Shown: positions 46,019 to 58,385, counted from the stretch's first letter. The stretch: DNA of 64,000 bases from Reticulitermes speratus (GCA_021186555.1 JAJKFL010000039.1:38090733-38154732); one strand, 5' to 3'. A program made the numbers and translations. Notes: generated by a model from the sequence alone, not told the origin.

Positions 46019-48640
46019 CAGTGGTGGACTGGGTCTAAAAATATTGGTTGCCAGGAGACAAAGGGGGCCCACACACAACTATAAGGCTATCATTCAATTT
46101 TTATAAGAAATAAATACAATTTTCAAAAAAATACATTAGTGGAAAAAAGGTTCAATTAAAATTTTTGCGAAATAAATGTAAATACAGATTGTTATAATTG
46201 AATTTTTAAATTATTTTTTTAAAATTTTAAATAAATGGGGGATATTTTTAGATAATTTGCTTGTACTGAACATTTTACACATTAACAGGTAGTTCAAAAG
46301 CATATTTCATGCAGTCCACTATATTAAGAGCAATCGTTTGAATTCACTAGATGATTGTGGGAATCTGTCAATAATTGCTTCTGCATCCAATTCATCTAAC
46401 AATTCCTTTTCAATGGATAGCAACATATATGATTCCAATTTCTCCTCAGACAGTGAATTTCTTAGCCTTGTCTTTATAATCTTTAGCTTTGAAAATGTCC
46501 TCTCACAGTGGACTTGAGTAACTGATAGTGTGCAGATGACTTTATAAAGTTCATAAAGGTTATCATATGCCTTGTCATGAAGTCTGTTGGATTCCAGAAT
46601 TTTTAGTACACACGATGGGCAAGTGCTACAAATTTTACCCTTGTTGCAACTGGAATCCATATTCTCACCGTCATTAAGCAATAGCTTTAATACATCAAAG
46701 TTTGAAGCAAAAGAAAACAGTTCCAATATTACTTGATCTTTGCTGATTTGTGGAGACAGCTTAATAATACCTTCCAATGCTTCATCTTCAAGGCCCTTCT
46801 CTGCAATAGTTTTAAACTTTGCTGGGTCCAAGCAGGATAAATCTTTATACAACTTTTTGTGTTGTACAAAGCGTGAATCTAGTGACTGGACGATGCGGTC
46901 CATTATTAGGTTAAACACATTTACTCGAAAATCAGCTAGAGAATCTGAGGAATTTCCTTCATCATCTATAAGCTCATCTGCCATTCTTTTCTTCCTCTGC
47001 CTCTTAACTGGCAATGCTGTTTCGAAAGAGTCAATTTCCAATGTTTGATTTTCATCCATATTCAACTGTGAAATCTTGTCATTACATTTATTTACAAATT
47101 CCAATGCCTTGCTGTGAACGTTATCAAATGTTCTTGTCTGTTCCTTCAACTTTGTTGTAGCTGAATCTACTAAACTCCATGCAGTAAACATATCTAAAGC
47201 ACTTGTTTGTAAATAACTTGTAACAGGGCTGTAGTTTCAAATATATACAAGTAAGTAAATGCTGTCAATATTGTTTCAAACTTTAGAAGACTTTGAAGTA
47301 AAACATTTGCTTCTTGTTTTGTTTTTGCATCAAACTTGTCTGAATCATGTATCATTGATAAGCATGTCAATAGATTTACAAAAGTACTGACAGCGGCATC
47401 ATCAAAACATCTAAATATAGTTGTTGCTGCATTGGATTTTCCTGATCATCTTGTCTCACCAATTAGCTTTAATTGTTTCATTTTTTTCTTGTCCTAGATG
47501 TTTTCCAACAACTTCTATCCATACAGCCATTCTCTTGTATGATGTTTTCACAAAAGTTGCTAAATTCTGGAGCAAATTGAAAAAAGAAACTGCAGGCATG
47601 CAAAATTTTGTTGTTTCAGTTATCACCAAATTCAAGACATGGGCATAGCACCATATATGAACATGTTGATCAACCCATCAGTAATTTTACTTTGTAAACC
47701 ATTATACTAGCTATGGTAGCTTGCAGCTCCATCTGTACTATCAGATAAACATTTTTTGGGATCAATTTTAAGATGCTGTAATGTTTCAGTCAATAGATCA
47801 AAAAAGTCCCTGTCCTGTACCATCATTACTTGGCACAACTGAAAGTAGTCGCTCACAGATAACACCTTTAAACACATAACGAATAATAATGCTAAACTGA
47901 TTGATGGATGAATTATCTTGTGTTGAATCAACTTGAATAATATTTTGCTTGAGAAACTTCATGACTAATTCCTTTTTTGTATAATATTCTTCATAATTTG
48001 GATTAAAATGTTAATAGTTGTTTTACTCAGGTATGTAACAAGTCTACCACGGCCTTTACTTTGAGCCTTTCCTTGTTCTAATCGTTTGATTCTTTGTGTA
48101 GACTTATTTTGTACTGCAGAAACGTGAGCTGCCATAATGGGGTCATATTTTGCCATCAACTGCACTGTAGCTAATAAAATTGCCATGATTCAGAACCTCA
48201 TTATCCATAGTGTAGGCCGTTTCATTTCTGTGACCTCGAAAAGGAAGTGTTTGCTTGCCTAACATCTTTATGATGTCTATAATCCTCATGACAATACTCC
48301 TCTGCTTCAACAATTCTTCTTTCGTTTTAATTAGTGAAGACGCAAAAAAATTATCTAAGGTGCCATCATTAACCACACTGATAAATTGCTGAACATTTCT
48401 GACATGTTATCAAGTCCTGTAAAGCCAAGCTCTGGCTAATACGCCTGTAGTCACTAAAGCCACGTACAAAGGGTGATGGATTACAAGTGTTGGGAGACTC
48501 AAAGGCCAAGCAGTATGAACAATATAAACACCTATTTTCTTTGTTATATGTTAGCCATTTTCTTGGGACTGAGTTATTCATAATTTTCCTCTCATACAAA
48601 CGAGCATCAAATGGCAGATCATCAAGTGGCTGAAATGGAT
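46019..48640 (-). pseudogene. Decayed hAT-superfamily transposase (TTF zinc finger / DUF4371 / hAT dimerisation)
   Basis: Read on the minus strand in pieces. 48,599-48,369 is a TTF-type zinc finger (RKWLTYNKENRCLYCSYCLAF, with paired cysteines). 48,376-48,143 is DUF4371-like (LLKQRSIVMRIIDIIKMLGK, FRGHRNETAYT, HGNF). 48,186-47,965 continues with VQLMAKYDPIMAAHV. 47,931-47,707 includes CLSDSTDGAASY (the catalytic-core-like D in a degraded context). 47,191-46,319 is the C-terminal part with the dimerisation helix. At least four frameshifts and a stop separate them. The 3' side may end at a TIR-like CAGTGGTGGACTGGGT (46,019-46,034). No matching TIR is found on the right, so the 5' end is probably lost. 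Inactive. Confidence 0.85.
46319..47191 (-). CDS. C-terminal hAT transposase fragment, 290 codons open
   Basis: The longest surviving frame of the hAT relic above. Residues about 225-275 read VICTLSVTQVHCERTFSKLK followed by TRLRNSLSEEKLESYMLLSI, the hAT C-terminal dimerisation region (family pattern S-x-x-x-CERSFS-L-I-K-T-LR-S). A cysteine cluster (CNKGKICSTCPSC, about residue 185-200) and a basic patch KRQRKKR lie upstream. It is most likely not expressed as a protein; its openness suggests fairly recent decay, or domestication, which I consider less likely. Confidence 0.75.
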   Translation of the reverse strand: MFTAWSLVDSATTKLKEQTRTFDNVHSKALEFVNKCNDKISQLNMDENQTLEIDSFETALPVKRQRKKRMADELIDDEGNSSDSLADFRVNVFNLIMDRIVQSLDSRFVQHKKLYKDLSCLDPAKFKTIAEKGLEDEALEGIIKLSPQISKDQVILELFSFASNFDVLKLLLNDGENMDSSCNKGKICSTCPSCVLKILESNRLHDKAYDNLYELYKVICTLSVTQVHCERTFSKLKIIKTRLRNSLSEEKLESYMLLSIEKELLDELDAEAIIDRFPQSSSEFKRLLLI

Positions 48641-48780
48641 GTTCAGCAATTTTTTTTATTAAAATAATAATACAACGTAAATTTTAGTTGCATACAGTAA
48701 TAATATTGGAAATTCTATTATATTTGCAAGCTACTAAAAGGTCCAATATAGTCTTCTCGGGCGCACAGCCGCGTCAACTC

Positions 48781-48832
48781 GTTTGAATACAACGTTTCGG
48801 GGACTAGCTCCGTCCCCATCCTCAGGCAAAAC
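48781..48832 (-). ncRNA. Hammerhead-ribozyme-like motif, well-formed
   Basis: Minus strand: GTTTTGC, CTGAGGA core (48,825-48,819), a 6-bp stem II GGGGAC/GTCCCC, GAAAC (48,798-48,794), short palindromic AACGTT, then GTATTCAAAC, where CAAAC can pair with GTTTTG as stem I. All core bases are as expected, making this one of the best candidates here. Confidence 0.6.
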
Positions 48833-48954
48833 TGATTTAAAATGCAGCTCGTCTGTCCCGTGTTTTTCTACCTGCCGCGGCAGGGAGAATCAGACCGGTT
48901 TGTAGTGCCCAAATAGTTAAGTTGGTGGGCGGGCTGTTAACACGGCCCAGCAAA

Positions 48955-49567
48955 GAAAACCTGCCACATGCTCAGACCAGTGTGTACGACATCAGAACCA
49001 TACACGTCTCAACAAAGAAATACTGCCACATGCTCAGACCAGTGTGTACGACATCAGAACCATACACGTCTCAACAAAGAAATACTGCCACATGCTCAGA
49101 CCAGTGTGTACGACATCAGAACCATACACGTCCCAGCAAAGAAATACTGCCACATGCTCAGACCAGTGTGTACGACATCAGAACCATACACGTCCCAACA
49201 AAGAAATACTGCCACATGCTCAGACCAGTGTGTACGACATCAGAACCATACACGTCTCAACAAAGAAATACTGCCACATGCTCAGACCAGTGTGTACGAC
49301 ATCAGAACCATACACGTCCCAACAAAGAAATACTGCCACATGCTCAGACCAGTGTGTACGACATCAGAACCATACACGTCTCAACAAAGAAATACTGCCA
49401 CATGCTCAGACCAGTGTGTACGACATCAGAACCATACACGTCTCAACAAAGAAATACTGCCACATGCTCAGACCAGTGTGTACGACATCAGAACCATACA
49501 CGTCTCAACAAAGAAATACTGCCACATGCTCAGACCAGTGTGTACGACATCAGAACCATACACGTGA
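48955..49567 (+). repeat. 62-bp tandem array (about 10 nearly identical units)
   Basis: Units with TACTGCCACATGCTCAGACC and AGTGTGTACGACATCAGAAC, nearly identical, varying mainly at TCTCAACAAAG/TCCCAACAAAG/TCCCAGCAAAG. Because 62 is not a multiple of 3 and no plus-strand frame contains a stop, all three forward frames read open across the array and encode one peptide cycle in shifted order. I regard the open frames (176-238 codons) as artefacts of the repeat. Confidence 0.95.
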
Positions 49568-49574
49568 ACATTGA

Positions 49575-49858
49575 CGTGATTTTTTATTTGCTTTCTTTGG
49601 ACATGACAAGTTTTTGGTGCGTCATTTTTCACTCCTGATGTTTTGTTTCGGGGTCGTACTTAAAAACCCAGCTTTCGTCGCCTGTTATCCCCCTGTTAAA
49701 GAACTCTGGCTCATTTTCTTGACGTTTGAGGAGGGCCAAACACAGTTGCGGGTTTCATTCTGTTCGGACGTGAGGTTTTTCGGCACAATTTTGGTTCAAA
49801 CTTTGCCCATGCCCAAATATTCCGTTAAAGTTTCATGCACGGCTCGATGACTTAAGTT
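49575..49858 (-). pseudogene. mariner-family transposase fragment
   Basis: On the minus strand 49,858-49,740 reads TEYLGMGKV, TKIVPKNLTSEQNETR and, in a shifted frame (49,700-49,600), ITGDESWVFKYDPETKHQE and VMSK. These are consecutive conserved blocks of mariner transposases: L-x-M-x-K-V-x-A-K-x-VPKNLT, then the first catalytic Asp in TGDE and the YDPETK block. A stop and at least one frameshift are present, and only about 95 residues' worth remains; no inverted terminal repeats are seen. It directly abuts the 62-bp array. Confidence 0.85.
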
Positions 49859-49859
49859 G

Positions 49860-50300
49860 ACCTGCTATCAATCTCACTATCGATCAGACCAGGTCAGATC
49901 CCGTACCCCACGTTTCCACTTGGCGTTACAGGTCTTCTGCTTGTGGTTTGTCTTGACCTGTTTCTCGCCCTTCCAAAAAGTCTTTGTGCCATCGAGAAAC
50001 GTGCGTTCGGAATAAAGCTTGGTCTCCATAAGCTGTACACGGAACTTAGCCTCCGGCTGATGTGCGCTGGATTTCGAAGGGCCGCTTCAGCCAAAGGATT
50101 GCCCCTTGTTTTTCGTATTATCACAAGGCCTTGTTATCCAGGGCGAGGTTGAAGTAATCTCAGGGTCGTTGATGAATTATTTGGGGTTATTCAAATAACT
50201 GGCGGTGTCTTCGAGTGGGAGCAGGGATGTATGTTTTCAGGTCTTCTAGGCGGGTGTTGCTGCAGTAGTTGTCTTATAGGTCTTGGCACCGTAATGTATA
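49860..50300. other. Intergenic DNA, nothing recognised
   Basis: CpG-containing unique-looking sequence; no exon or repeat family identified. Confidence 0.35.
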
Positions 50301-50304
50301 CTGA

Positions 50305-50352
50305 GTTTGCTTCGACGTTTCGAGAAACATGCTACTTCCATCTTCAGGGCGA
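50305..50352 (-). ncRNA. Hammerhead-ribozyme-like motif, weak
   Basis: Minus strand: CTGAAGA (50,347-50,341), an irregular stem II, then GAAAC (50,321-50,317). The stem II pairing is poor and the following ACGTCG is not palindromic, so this is a decayed member. Confidence 0.35.
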
Positions 50353-52470
50353 CTGAATTTGATTTAGGCGGATTCTGAAGTGACTGAACAGTCAGTCACG
50401 GCTAATAGTCCAGTACGTCAAGTCGTTACAGACCGCTAAATGTGTCATTTATGTCTTTCCCCTGTAGCGAGGAACGTCCTAAGCCTAGGTTATTCATTGA
50501 CTCTTTAATGACTTGAGGCTTTAATAAGCAGTGGTAAGTATTTTTACCACTTCAGCATTAAAAACCTTTTTATTTTTTTCTGTATAGTGTATTTGTGCGT
50601 TTGGTATAATTATTACAGTAAGCAGCTATTTTTTTTTCCTAAGTGACACCAGACGGTTGATTTTTGTAATGTATTTTGTTTATTTTGAAGTATGAACTGG
50701 GTTTTTATGTCTTATGTAGATGAGTTATCCAACTGAGCGAATCCTGGGAACCTCCTTAGAAACACCAGGAGAATGGGGGAAAAAATACTACAATTTTGAG
50801 TGTTTCCAAAGGATAATGTGCCCCTTCGCTTTGCAACCCGAAACACTCCCGTCGGTAACACAGCTCGCTACGCTCCCAGCAAACTGTAGGTTACAATAAC
50901 ATTTCATTCGAAAGGGTAAAATTCTGACATTTGATAGATACGGAGGGAAAAAAAAACATTTTCTTCATTTCGTGACTGTCATCAGAAATTTGGAATATCT
51001 TTCCGTTTTACATATTTATTTAAATTTGTAATTACAAGTTGTGAGCTATTTTTTGCATTCCGCCACCTGATTTCAAACCTGACCTTGACACGTGCCATAC
51101 ATTTGATCACCTCATATTAATACGGTTTACCGCCACAACCCGGCCAGAGGTTCGTTGACATTCGTTGAGGACGGACGTGTTGTCGTTTCCTTACGCCTTG
51201 CAAGCTGCATCTCTGCTTGCTGCAGAGGGGTAGTTCCTGAGGCAATATAGTGCGCTGCAGTTGCTAGCTAATCAGTAGGTACATACGATTTTATATTAAT
51301 TTACTTACATTAAAGGCACTTGTAAACCAAAATAAACTTTTTTATTGTTGATATTAAATATTATTTCGGCGCTTTCTGAAGTTGAAACTTAACACGTACC
51401 GACTTCGTTGTTGTGACAGTCACAGCAATTTATCTGGAATTTTACAATTATGTATTTCAACTTAAATGTTTTGCTAGTCACACTTTAATTCCTAATTATT
51501 GCTGGTATAAATGAACGCGAAATATGAGGTTAAAACTTTATCTTCCTTTTTTATTATGCTGAATATGCGTTTGTAACTTTCATTATGTATTCATACGCCA
51601 ACAACTGCTACAGATTGTACTTGTTCTGAAAGAACGACGGCCATCTTCGTTACATACAGCAGGAAGAGGCGAACAAATATACACCGATATTTACAAAGAT
51701 ATTTACAAGTGGCGTGGAAAGAACAAGTTACATGCTGTAAATATCATGTTGTTGTTGACTTGCATTCGGCAGGCAAGCGTTTCGAATCTTGAAAGGGAAA
51801 ATATCGATCTATTATTATCCAGATTTATCATGGCTTTCTTCCACCAGATTGGCGCCCTTAGAATAGGAAACTTCGTACGTATAAACTCCTTTCAATATTT
51901 TGTTTTATTCCTTTGCGATAATGTTTTGTAATATATTATGATCGCTTCTTTACACATGTCTTATATTGATACAACGTATTACTTAATCGAATATTAATTT
52001 ATTATCTCATAGTTTAGAACCTCTTGACTATTTTTGAATCATAATTAAAAACCATAATATTTAACTTAAGCCCGAATTTTATGAGGTAGGAGACGGAGTG
52101 AAAGTGGTAGATTTATGGGGTTTGGTTATATAAGTAATTTATTTAGTTGAACGTATGGAAAAAATGTAGACTCCATCATTTTAATATTTTATTATTACAT
52201 TGCTTTACTATTTTATGTGAAAAATCCAAGAACACAAAAACATTTTAAATTATACTTTTAAGTAGGAGACAAAAGTTTTAGTTTTTTTGTGGGTTTATAT
52301 AGGTAAAATCCACGTCCATCTAGCGCCGAAGTCGAGAGTGTGCGGAGCCAAACCTCTACTTTCCGCCTGTGCTTTCGTGACATGTATGGGATAAATTTAC
52401 CTTTATTATTATTATTAGAATTATAATTAGAATTTGTAACACTTTAAGTTAATAATTTCTTCACCGAATA
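50353..52470. other. Intergenic DNA, nothing recognised
   Basis: No coding exon or known repeat. Around 51,160-51,260 and 52,300-52,380 the sequence is slightly CpG-richer, but no promoter can be supported. Confidence 0.35.
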
Positions 52471-52475
52471 TTATT

Positions 52476-52800
52476 CAGGGGAGAAAATCAAGAAGAATGC
52501 GTTGGACGAGCCATGTAACACGTATGGGGGAGGGGATAGTTGCACACAGGGTTTTGGTGGGTAAACCCGAGGGCAAGAGACTACTTGGAAATCCGAGGCT
52601 TAGGTAGGAGGAAATTATTAAAATGGACCTTCAAGAAGTGGGATGGGGAGGCATGGGCTGGATTGATATGGCTCAGGACAGGGACAGGTGGCGGGCTGTT
52701 GTGAATGCGGTAATGAACCTTCGGGTTCTATAAAACGCGGGGAATGTTTGACAAAACTGAGGACCTGTTAGCTTCTCAAGAAGGACTCTGTCCCATGGAG
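52476..52800 (+). mobile_element. 5'-truncated non-LTR retrotransposon 3' end
   Basis: The longest of the four copies. It reads GRKSRRMRWTSHVTRMGEG, then [18 protein letters not shown], a TAG in place of Trp, [15 protein letters not shown] and [13 protein letters not shown] to a TAA. This is the C-terminal end of a LINE-type reverse transcriptase ORF of a kind very common in cockroach gene models, as I recall. The 3' UTR matches the other copies (CTTCTCAAGAAGGACTCTG) and ends in (TTAG)n and a long (TAGG)n run (52,813-52,850). Confidence 0.85.
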
Positions 52801-52858
52801 TTAGTTATTTAGTTAGGTAGGTAGGTAGGTAGGTAGGTGGGTGGGTAGTTAGTAACTT
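52801..52858 (+). repeat. (TTAG)n/(TAGG)n microsatellite tail
   Basis: The simple-sequence 3' tail of the retrotransposon. Not telomeric: the period is TAGG, not TTAGG, and it follows the LINE 3' end. Confidence 0.7.
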
Positions 52859-55736
52859 ACTGATTATTAATTTGGTACTTTTACATGTTGTCACGCTATC
52901 CTGCTTCGTCTTAAAGTGTACGAGTAGAATGGCGAATGCCTTTGTTAACAATATTTCAAATCCAGTTTACATTTTTTAACCAACAATGACGTGTCTTGCT
53001 AGGAATAGCCTTTAAATTTAAAGCTTCTGTAGCTGATATTTTTTGCAGTTCTGCTTAGCAATTCCACTGTAACGTCAAGACACTAGCACGATATACCTCA
53101 CTGCAGCCTTTTCCCTCCCTTCTCTTCGTAACTCGCCGTATGGTAATTCCACCTACACCTTAGTTGCTCTCGTCCTTATCTATTGTAAGCCCAGGTGGCT
53201 TGATGCTGACCTTACACAACGTAATCTGACTCTACGTCCCGTTTTCTAACCTTCATCAACTCATTTTTCCAGTGTATTCCTTCTGGTCTCTGTGTGGCGA
53301 TGTATGACGTACAGCACCGCTTCGTCCTCTGCACAGAATGCCTGTGTTTTTAACGAAACACGTTTAAGCTCATGCTTATTGTGTTTTATGCGTAGCTGCC
53401 ATACCTCTGTCGTGCTTAATACATTGGAATACTGACACATCATTAGACGAATGATATTCTGAAGATACTTTGTGCATTTGAAACTTTTAAGTATCCTAAT
53501 GCGTTTCCTATATCATTAATTCTGTTACTGGAAATTATATTTCTGGCTAGTTCTTTGGAGCAGACAACCGAAAGGGTCTTGAATAAATAGAAAATGCATT
53601 TCATTTTTATTTAATTATCGGCACTTGGTAATGAAAGAGGTTGTTCGATTTGGAGATTATTACGCGAGAAAGTCTTCTAGATCAAGTCAGGTGACAGCCG
53701 TTTAGACCGCAGGTGTTCATAACCTAAGAACACCATGCCTACTGCAGTCAATAGGGCGTTCAGGGGCCGACATGCGGGACTTAACAAAACCGTTAAAAGT
53801 TTTCTGATTTTGTTGAAAATGTCGCGAAAATTAATCCAAATATATTGTTTTATATTATAATAATTTTGGAATTATGAAGTAGCCTTTACGAAGTTAGGAA
53901 AGGACGGCTTATGTGGATATCATGTCACTCCGACTCGGCCTGTCTTTTACCTAGTACCAGCGTCCAAACCATCTGTCAGATTTTCGTGAAATTCGGTGTA
54001 ACAATTCTCCACAAAAAAATTGTTGATACAGCTTAAGTTTCGTTAAAAATTGGCGTTTTGACAGCCATACTTTATATAAGAGCGTAAATTATTTCCTACA
54101 TTTATTTTCCACATTCCGTGACCGATCTTGGTGGCATTCGGTGCGGAAGAATTCCATGTAACGCCATTGACTGATAGTGATTTTCATTAAACGCGATGCA
54201 ATAGACACCGTACTTTACTTGAGGCTTAACTGAAATTTTGCTGTTACCTTCTACATTTTCGTCTCTTTTACATATAATTCGGTACATGGTATATCTACTC
54301 AGGGTTACTGAATTATTTTGGGTTTCGTGAAAATCGGAGAAGTGGAAGTTTTTCTTTGCTTAAAAGCGTGAATGAAATTCAATCCGTATTTTCCTCATTT
54401 GCTGTCAGATTAGAAGACTTTCTGTACAAGAAATGTGCAAGTAATTCTTTAGAGTGTTTGTGTGTTTTGTAAATATCTGCGCAGGGAAGGAGACATGTTT
54501 GTAATAGTCGTTAATTACGCAAATTATATTATGCGTGTACCGTGAAATATAATGATATTTTGAAAATAAGAAATGACCTGGTAAAATCTGTTTTCTTCGT
54601 CTCGAAGTACATCGCTTGCTGAGATGAACTGGGAACAAATAGCGACTATGGCCGAAGTAAATACATATCTAGTCGAAACATGGCCCTTAAAACCTTATAT
54701 ATATATGGGCCTCACAACCTTTATAATGAAGAATATTTTCCTTTTCCATTCTGTAAATCCATACATGATAATAGCACCTTAAATAGAAATAGACTTTATT
54801 TTAACAACACTCATTCCTAAGAAACTCTTTAACACAGATGGTCCATTTATTGACCGTCACTTTATCACTGGGCACGGTGAATGATGAATTGCTGCAAATT
54901 TGTTTTAAATATTTGACTTTTCATAGTGCAACGTGACGTATTTTGATATAATCACCACAATATTTTGTGGGTAATTTATCGATTCTGAGAACAATGGTGC
55001 ATATATTATACAGGATCTGCAAAATAAAGACGTCTAAGATTTGCGATTTTTATACGTTGGCAACATGCATATGAATGGCACACATCACTTCTATTTATTT
55101 CTCTCTTACTAACACACTAAAAGAACTAACGCTTCTTTCTTCTGTTTGTGGGTTGCCTCTGCTCTCCCTGCATGGCCGGCACATAATAAGCTAACACGAT
55201 CTGTACATCCACATGCATCCATTGCCAACCGGTGTCAGTTATACAAGCTATACAGCATTTCTCTTTCGATTCTTATTCCGAAAATATCTTACGTAATTTT
55301 TGTGTACTTTAAGTGAATATTAGACTAGGCCGCATCTGATTTGTTATACTGGTTCAAATTTTATTTTTGGCACAACAGGGCTTACATTACATGACTGTCT
55401 TTCAGATTATGCCCTTGGTCCATTAACGTTTCGTGGATGGTAGATAAAAACATTGTATGTATGGCCATAGACTTCGGTGATGTGATAAAATTATCAATAA
55501 GAAGACTGAAAATCGTGTACTCCGTGATGTATGGCGGATTTGCCAAGGCATTCTTTATTTTCGAAATGGCACATGGTTTCATGATACACGCAAGACGTAA
55601 TTTTATTTACGCCCATATTAAGTGTTCGGCCTTTCCTGCGCCGATTTCAACGAAACTCACAAATACTCGACAGCATTGCGTGCATTTACCTTGTACTGAA
55701 TGCCATTCAAATTTGAGAGGAACTGCCCGGGAATAG
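52859..55736. other. Intergenic DNA with old degenerate repeats
   Basis: No gene recognised. Phrases such as GTGAAATTCGGTG, GTGAAAATCGG and AACGAAACTCAC recur at loose intervals (53,985, 54,120, 54,330, 55,645), suggesting a strongly diverged tandem repeat. The sequence 55,700-55,736 already leads into the satellite. Confidence 0.35.
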
Positions 55737-58160
55737 GAGGGTTTTTTAAATATTTATGTAAGTTATGTGATAATATATTTAGTGTATATTATGAGAAGGC
55801 TTCATGCTTGGGAATAACAGGGTTAAAATATTTACGTAAGTGTATTGAAATATCTTTATGTAGGAAGGCTTTATGCCGGGAATAGGAGGGATAAATATTT
55901 ACGTAAGTGTATTGAAATATATTTATGTAGGAGGGCTTCATGCCCGGGAATAGGAGGGTTAAATATTTACGTAAGTGTATTGCGAAATATATTTATGTGG
56001 AAGGGCTTCATGCCCGCGAATAGGAGGGTTAAATATTTACGTAAGTGTATTGTGAAATATATTTATGTAGGAAGGGCTTCATGCCCGGGAATAGGAGGGT
56101 TAAATATTTACGTAAGTGTATTGCGAAATATATTTATGTGGGAAGGGCTTCATGCCCGGGAATAGGAGGGTTAAATATTTAGGTAAGTGTATTGTGAAAT
56201 ATATTTATGTAGGAAGGGCTTCATGCCCGGAATAGGAGGGTGAAATATTTACGTGTGTTTTGAAATATATTTATGTAGGAAGGGCTTCATGCCCGGGAAT
56301 AGGAGGGTGAAATATTTACGTGTGTTTTGAAATATATTTATGTAGGAAGGGCTTCATGCCCGGGAATAGGAGGGTGAAATATTTACGTTGTATTGAAATA
56401 TTTAATTGAGAGGCATCATGCCTGGGAATAGGAGGGTAAATATTTACGTAAGTGTATTGGAAATATATTTATGTAGGAAGGGCTTCATGCCCGGGAATAG
56501 AGGGTTAAATATTTAATAAGTTGTATTGAAATATTTATGTAGGAAGGGCTTCATGCCCGGGAATAGGAGTGGTTAAATATTTACGTAAGTGTATTGTGAA
56601 TATATTTATTTAGGAGGGCTTCATGCCCGGGAATAGGAGGGTTAAATATTTACGTAAGTGTATTGCGAAATATATTATGTGAAGGCTTCATGCCCGGAAT
56701 AGGAGGGTTAAATATTTAGGTAAGTGTATTGTGAAATATATTTATGTAGGAAGGGCTTCATGCCCGGGAATAGGAGGGTTAAATATTTAGTAAGTGTATT
56801 GGAAATATATTTATGTAGGAAGGGCTTCATGCCTCGGGAATAGGAGGGTTAAATATTTACGTAAGTGTATTGTGAATATATTTATTGGAAGGGCTTCATG
56901 CCCGGAATAGGAGGGTTAAATATTTACGTAAGTGTATTGCGAAATATATTTATGTAGGAAGGGCTTCATGCCCGGAATAGGAGGGTTAAATATTTACGTA
57001 AGTGTATTGGAAATATATTTATGTAGGAAGGGCTTCATGCCCGGAATAGGAGGGTTAAATATTTACGTAAGTGTATTGGAATATATTTATGTAGGAAGGG
57101 CTTCATGCCCGGGAATAGGAGGGTTAAATATTTACGTAAGTGTATTGTGAAATATATTTATGTAGGAAGGGCTTCATGCCCGGGAATAGGAGGGTTAAAT
57201 ATTTAGTAAGTGTATTTGAAATATATTTATGTAGGAAGGGCTTCATGCCCGGGAATAGGAGGGTTAAATATTTAGTAAGTGTATTGGAAATATATTTATG
57301 TAGGAAGGGCTTCATGCCCGGGAATAGGAGGTTAAATATTTAGTAAGTGTATTGTGAATATATTTATGTAGGAAGGGCTTCATGCCCGGAATAGGAGGGT
57401 TAAATATTTACGTAAGTGTATTGTGAAATATTATATGTAGGAAGGGCTTCATGCCCGGGAATAAGAGGGTTAAATATTTACGTAAGTGTATTGTAAAATG
57501 TATTTATGTAGGAAGGGCTTTCATGCCCGGGAATAGGAGGGTTAAATATTTAGTAAGTGTATTGAGAAATATATTTATGTAGGAATGGCTTCATGCCCGG
57601 GAATAGGAGGGTTAAATATTATAGTAAGTTATTGGAAATGTATTTATGTAGGAAGGGCTTCATGCCCGGGAATAGGAGGGTGTAAATATTTAGGTAAGTG
57701 TATTGTGAAATATATTATGTAGGAAGGGCTTCGTGCCGGGAATAGGAGGGTTAATTATTTAGTAAGTGTATTGTGAAATATATTAATGTAGGAAAGCTTC
57801 ATGGCCGGATAGAGGGTTAAATATTTAGTAAGTATATTGGAAATGTATTTATGTAGGAAGGGCCTGATGCCCCGGAATAGGAGGGTTAAATATTTACGTA
57901 AGTGTGATTTTAAATTATTTGTATAGGAGGGGCTTCATGCCCGGGAATAGGAGGGTTAAATATTTATTTAACGAATATTGTGAAACATATTGTGTAGGAG
58001 AGGCTTTATACTCCGGGAGATTAGACTGTTAAATACTTGCGTATTGTGAAATATAGTGATGTAGGAGGGGCTTGATGCCTCGGTAATAGGGGGACTGAAT
58101 ACTTTTGTAAATTACGTATTAGAATATGCTGATAGGGATTGGGCTTCATGACCCGGCAAT
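55737..58160 (+). repeat. 71-bp satellite array (about 34 units)
   Basis: Units with GGGAATAGGAGGGTTAAATA, TTTACGTAAGTGTATTG, AAATATATTTATGTAGG and AAGGGCTTCATGCCC. GGGC-TTCAT-GCCC can form a 4-bp-stem hairpin in every unit. Units at both ends (55,737-55,860 and 57,960-58,160) are much more diverged than the middle, as expected when unequal exchange homogenises an array. Very many 1-bp indels (GGG/GG, CCCGGG/CCGG) suggest residual sequencing error. Short open frames inside are by-products. Confidence 0.95.
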
Positions 58161-58385
58161 AGGAATTTTTCAGTTCTTTTGCGGTGGAATTATTGAAGGT
58201 GTACAGCTTTATAAGTACTGGCGTATTGGCAAATTGCTTCGCCTTTTCCGATAGGACCTTCCTAATCATGGTGTAGGCGTAGGAAAATATAGCTAAAATA
58301 CCAAATATTACATTTATCGGCTTCAGCAAGTTAAGTCCAGTTCAAATTGTCGCCCGCATTCTTGTTAGATGTGAATGTCATGATT

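Noticed and set aside
48922..49638. CRISPR-like appearance of the 62-bp array
   Set aside because: The whole unit is repeated without unique spacers, and the genome is eukaryotic; it is a tandem satellite.
52801..52858. Telomere-like TAGG/TTAG run
   Set aside because: Insect telomeres are TTAGG; this is a four-base period at the 3' end of a LINE copy.
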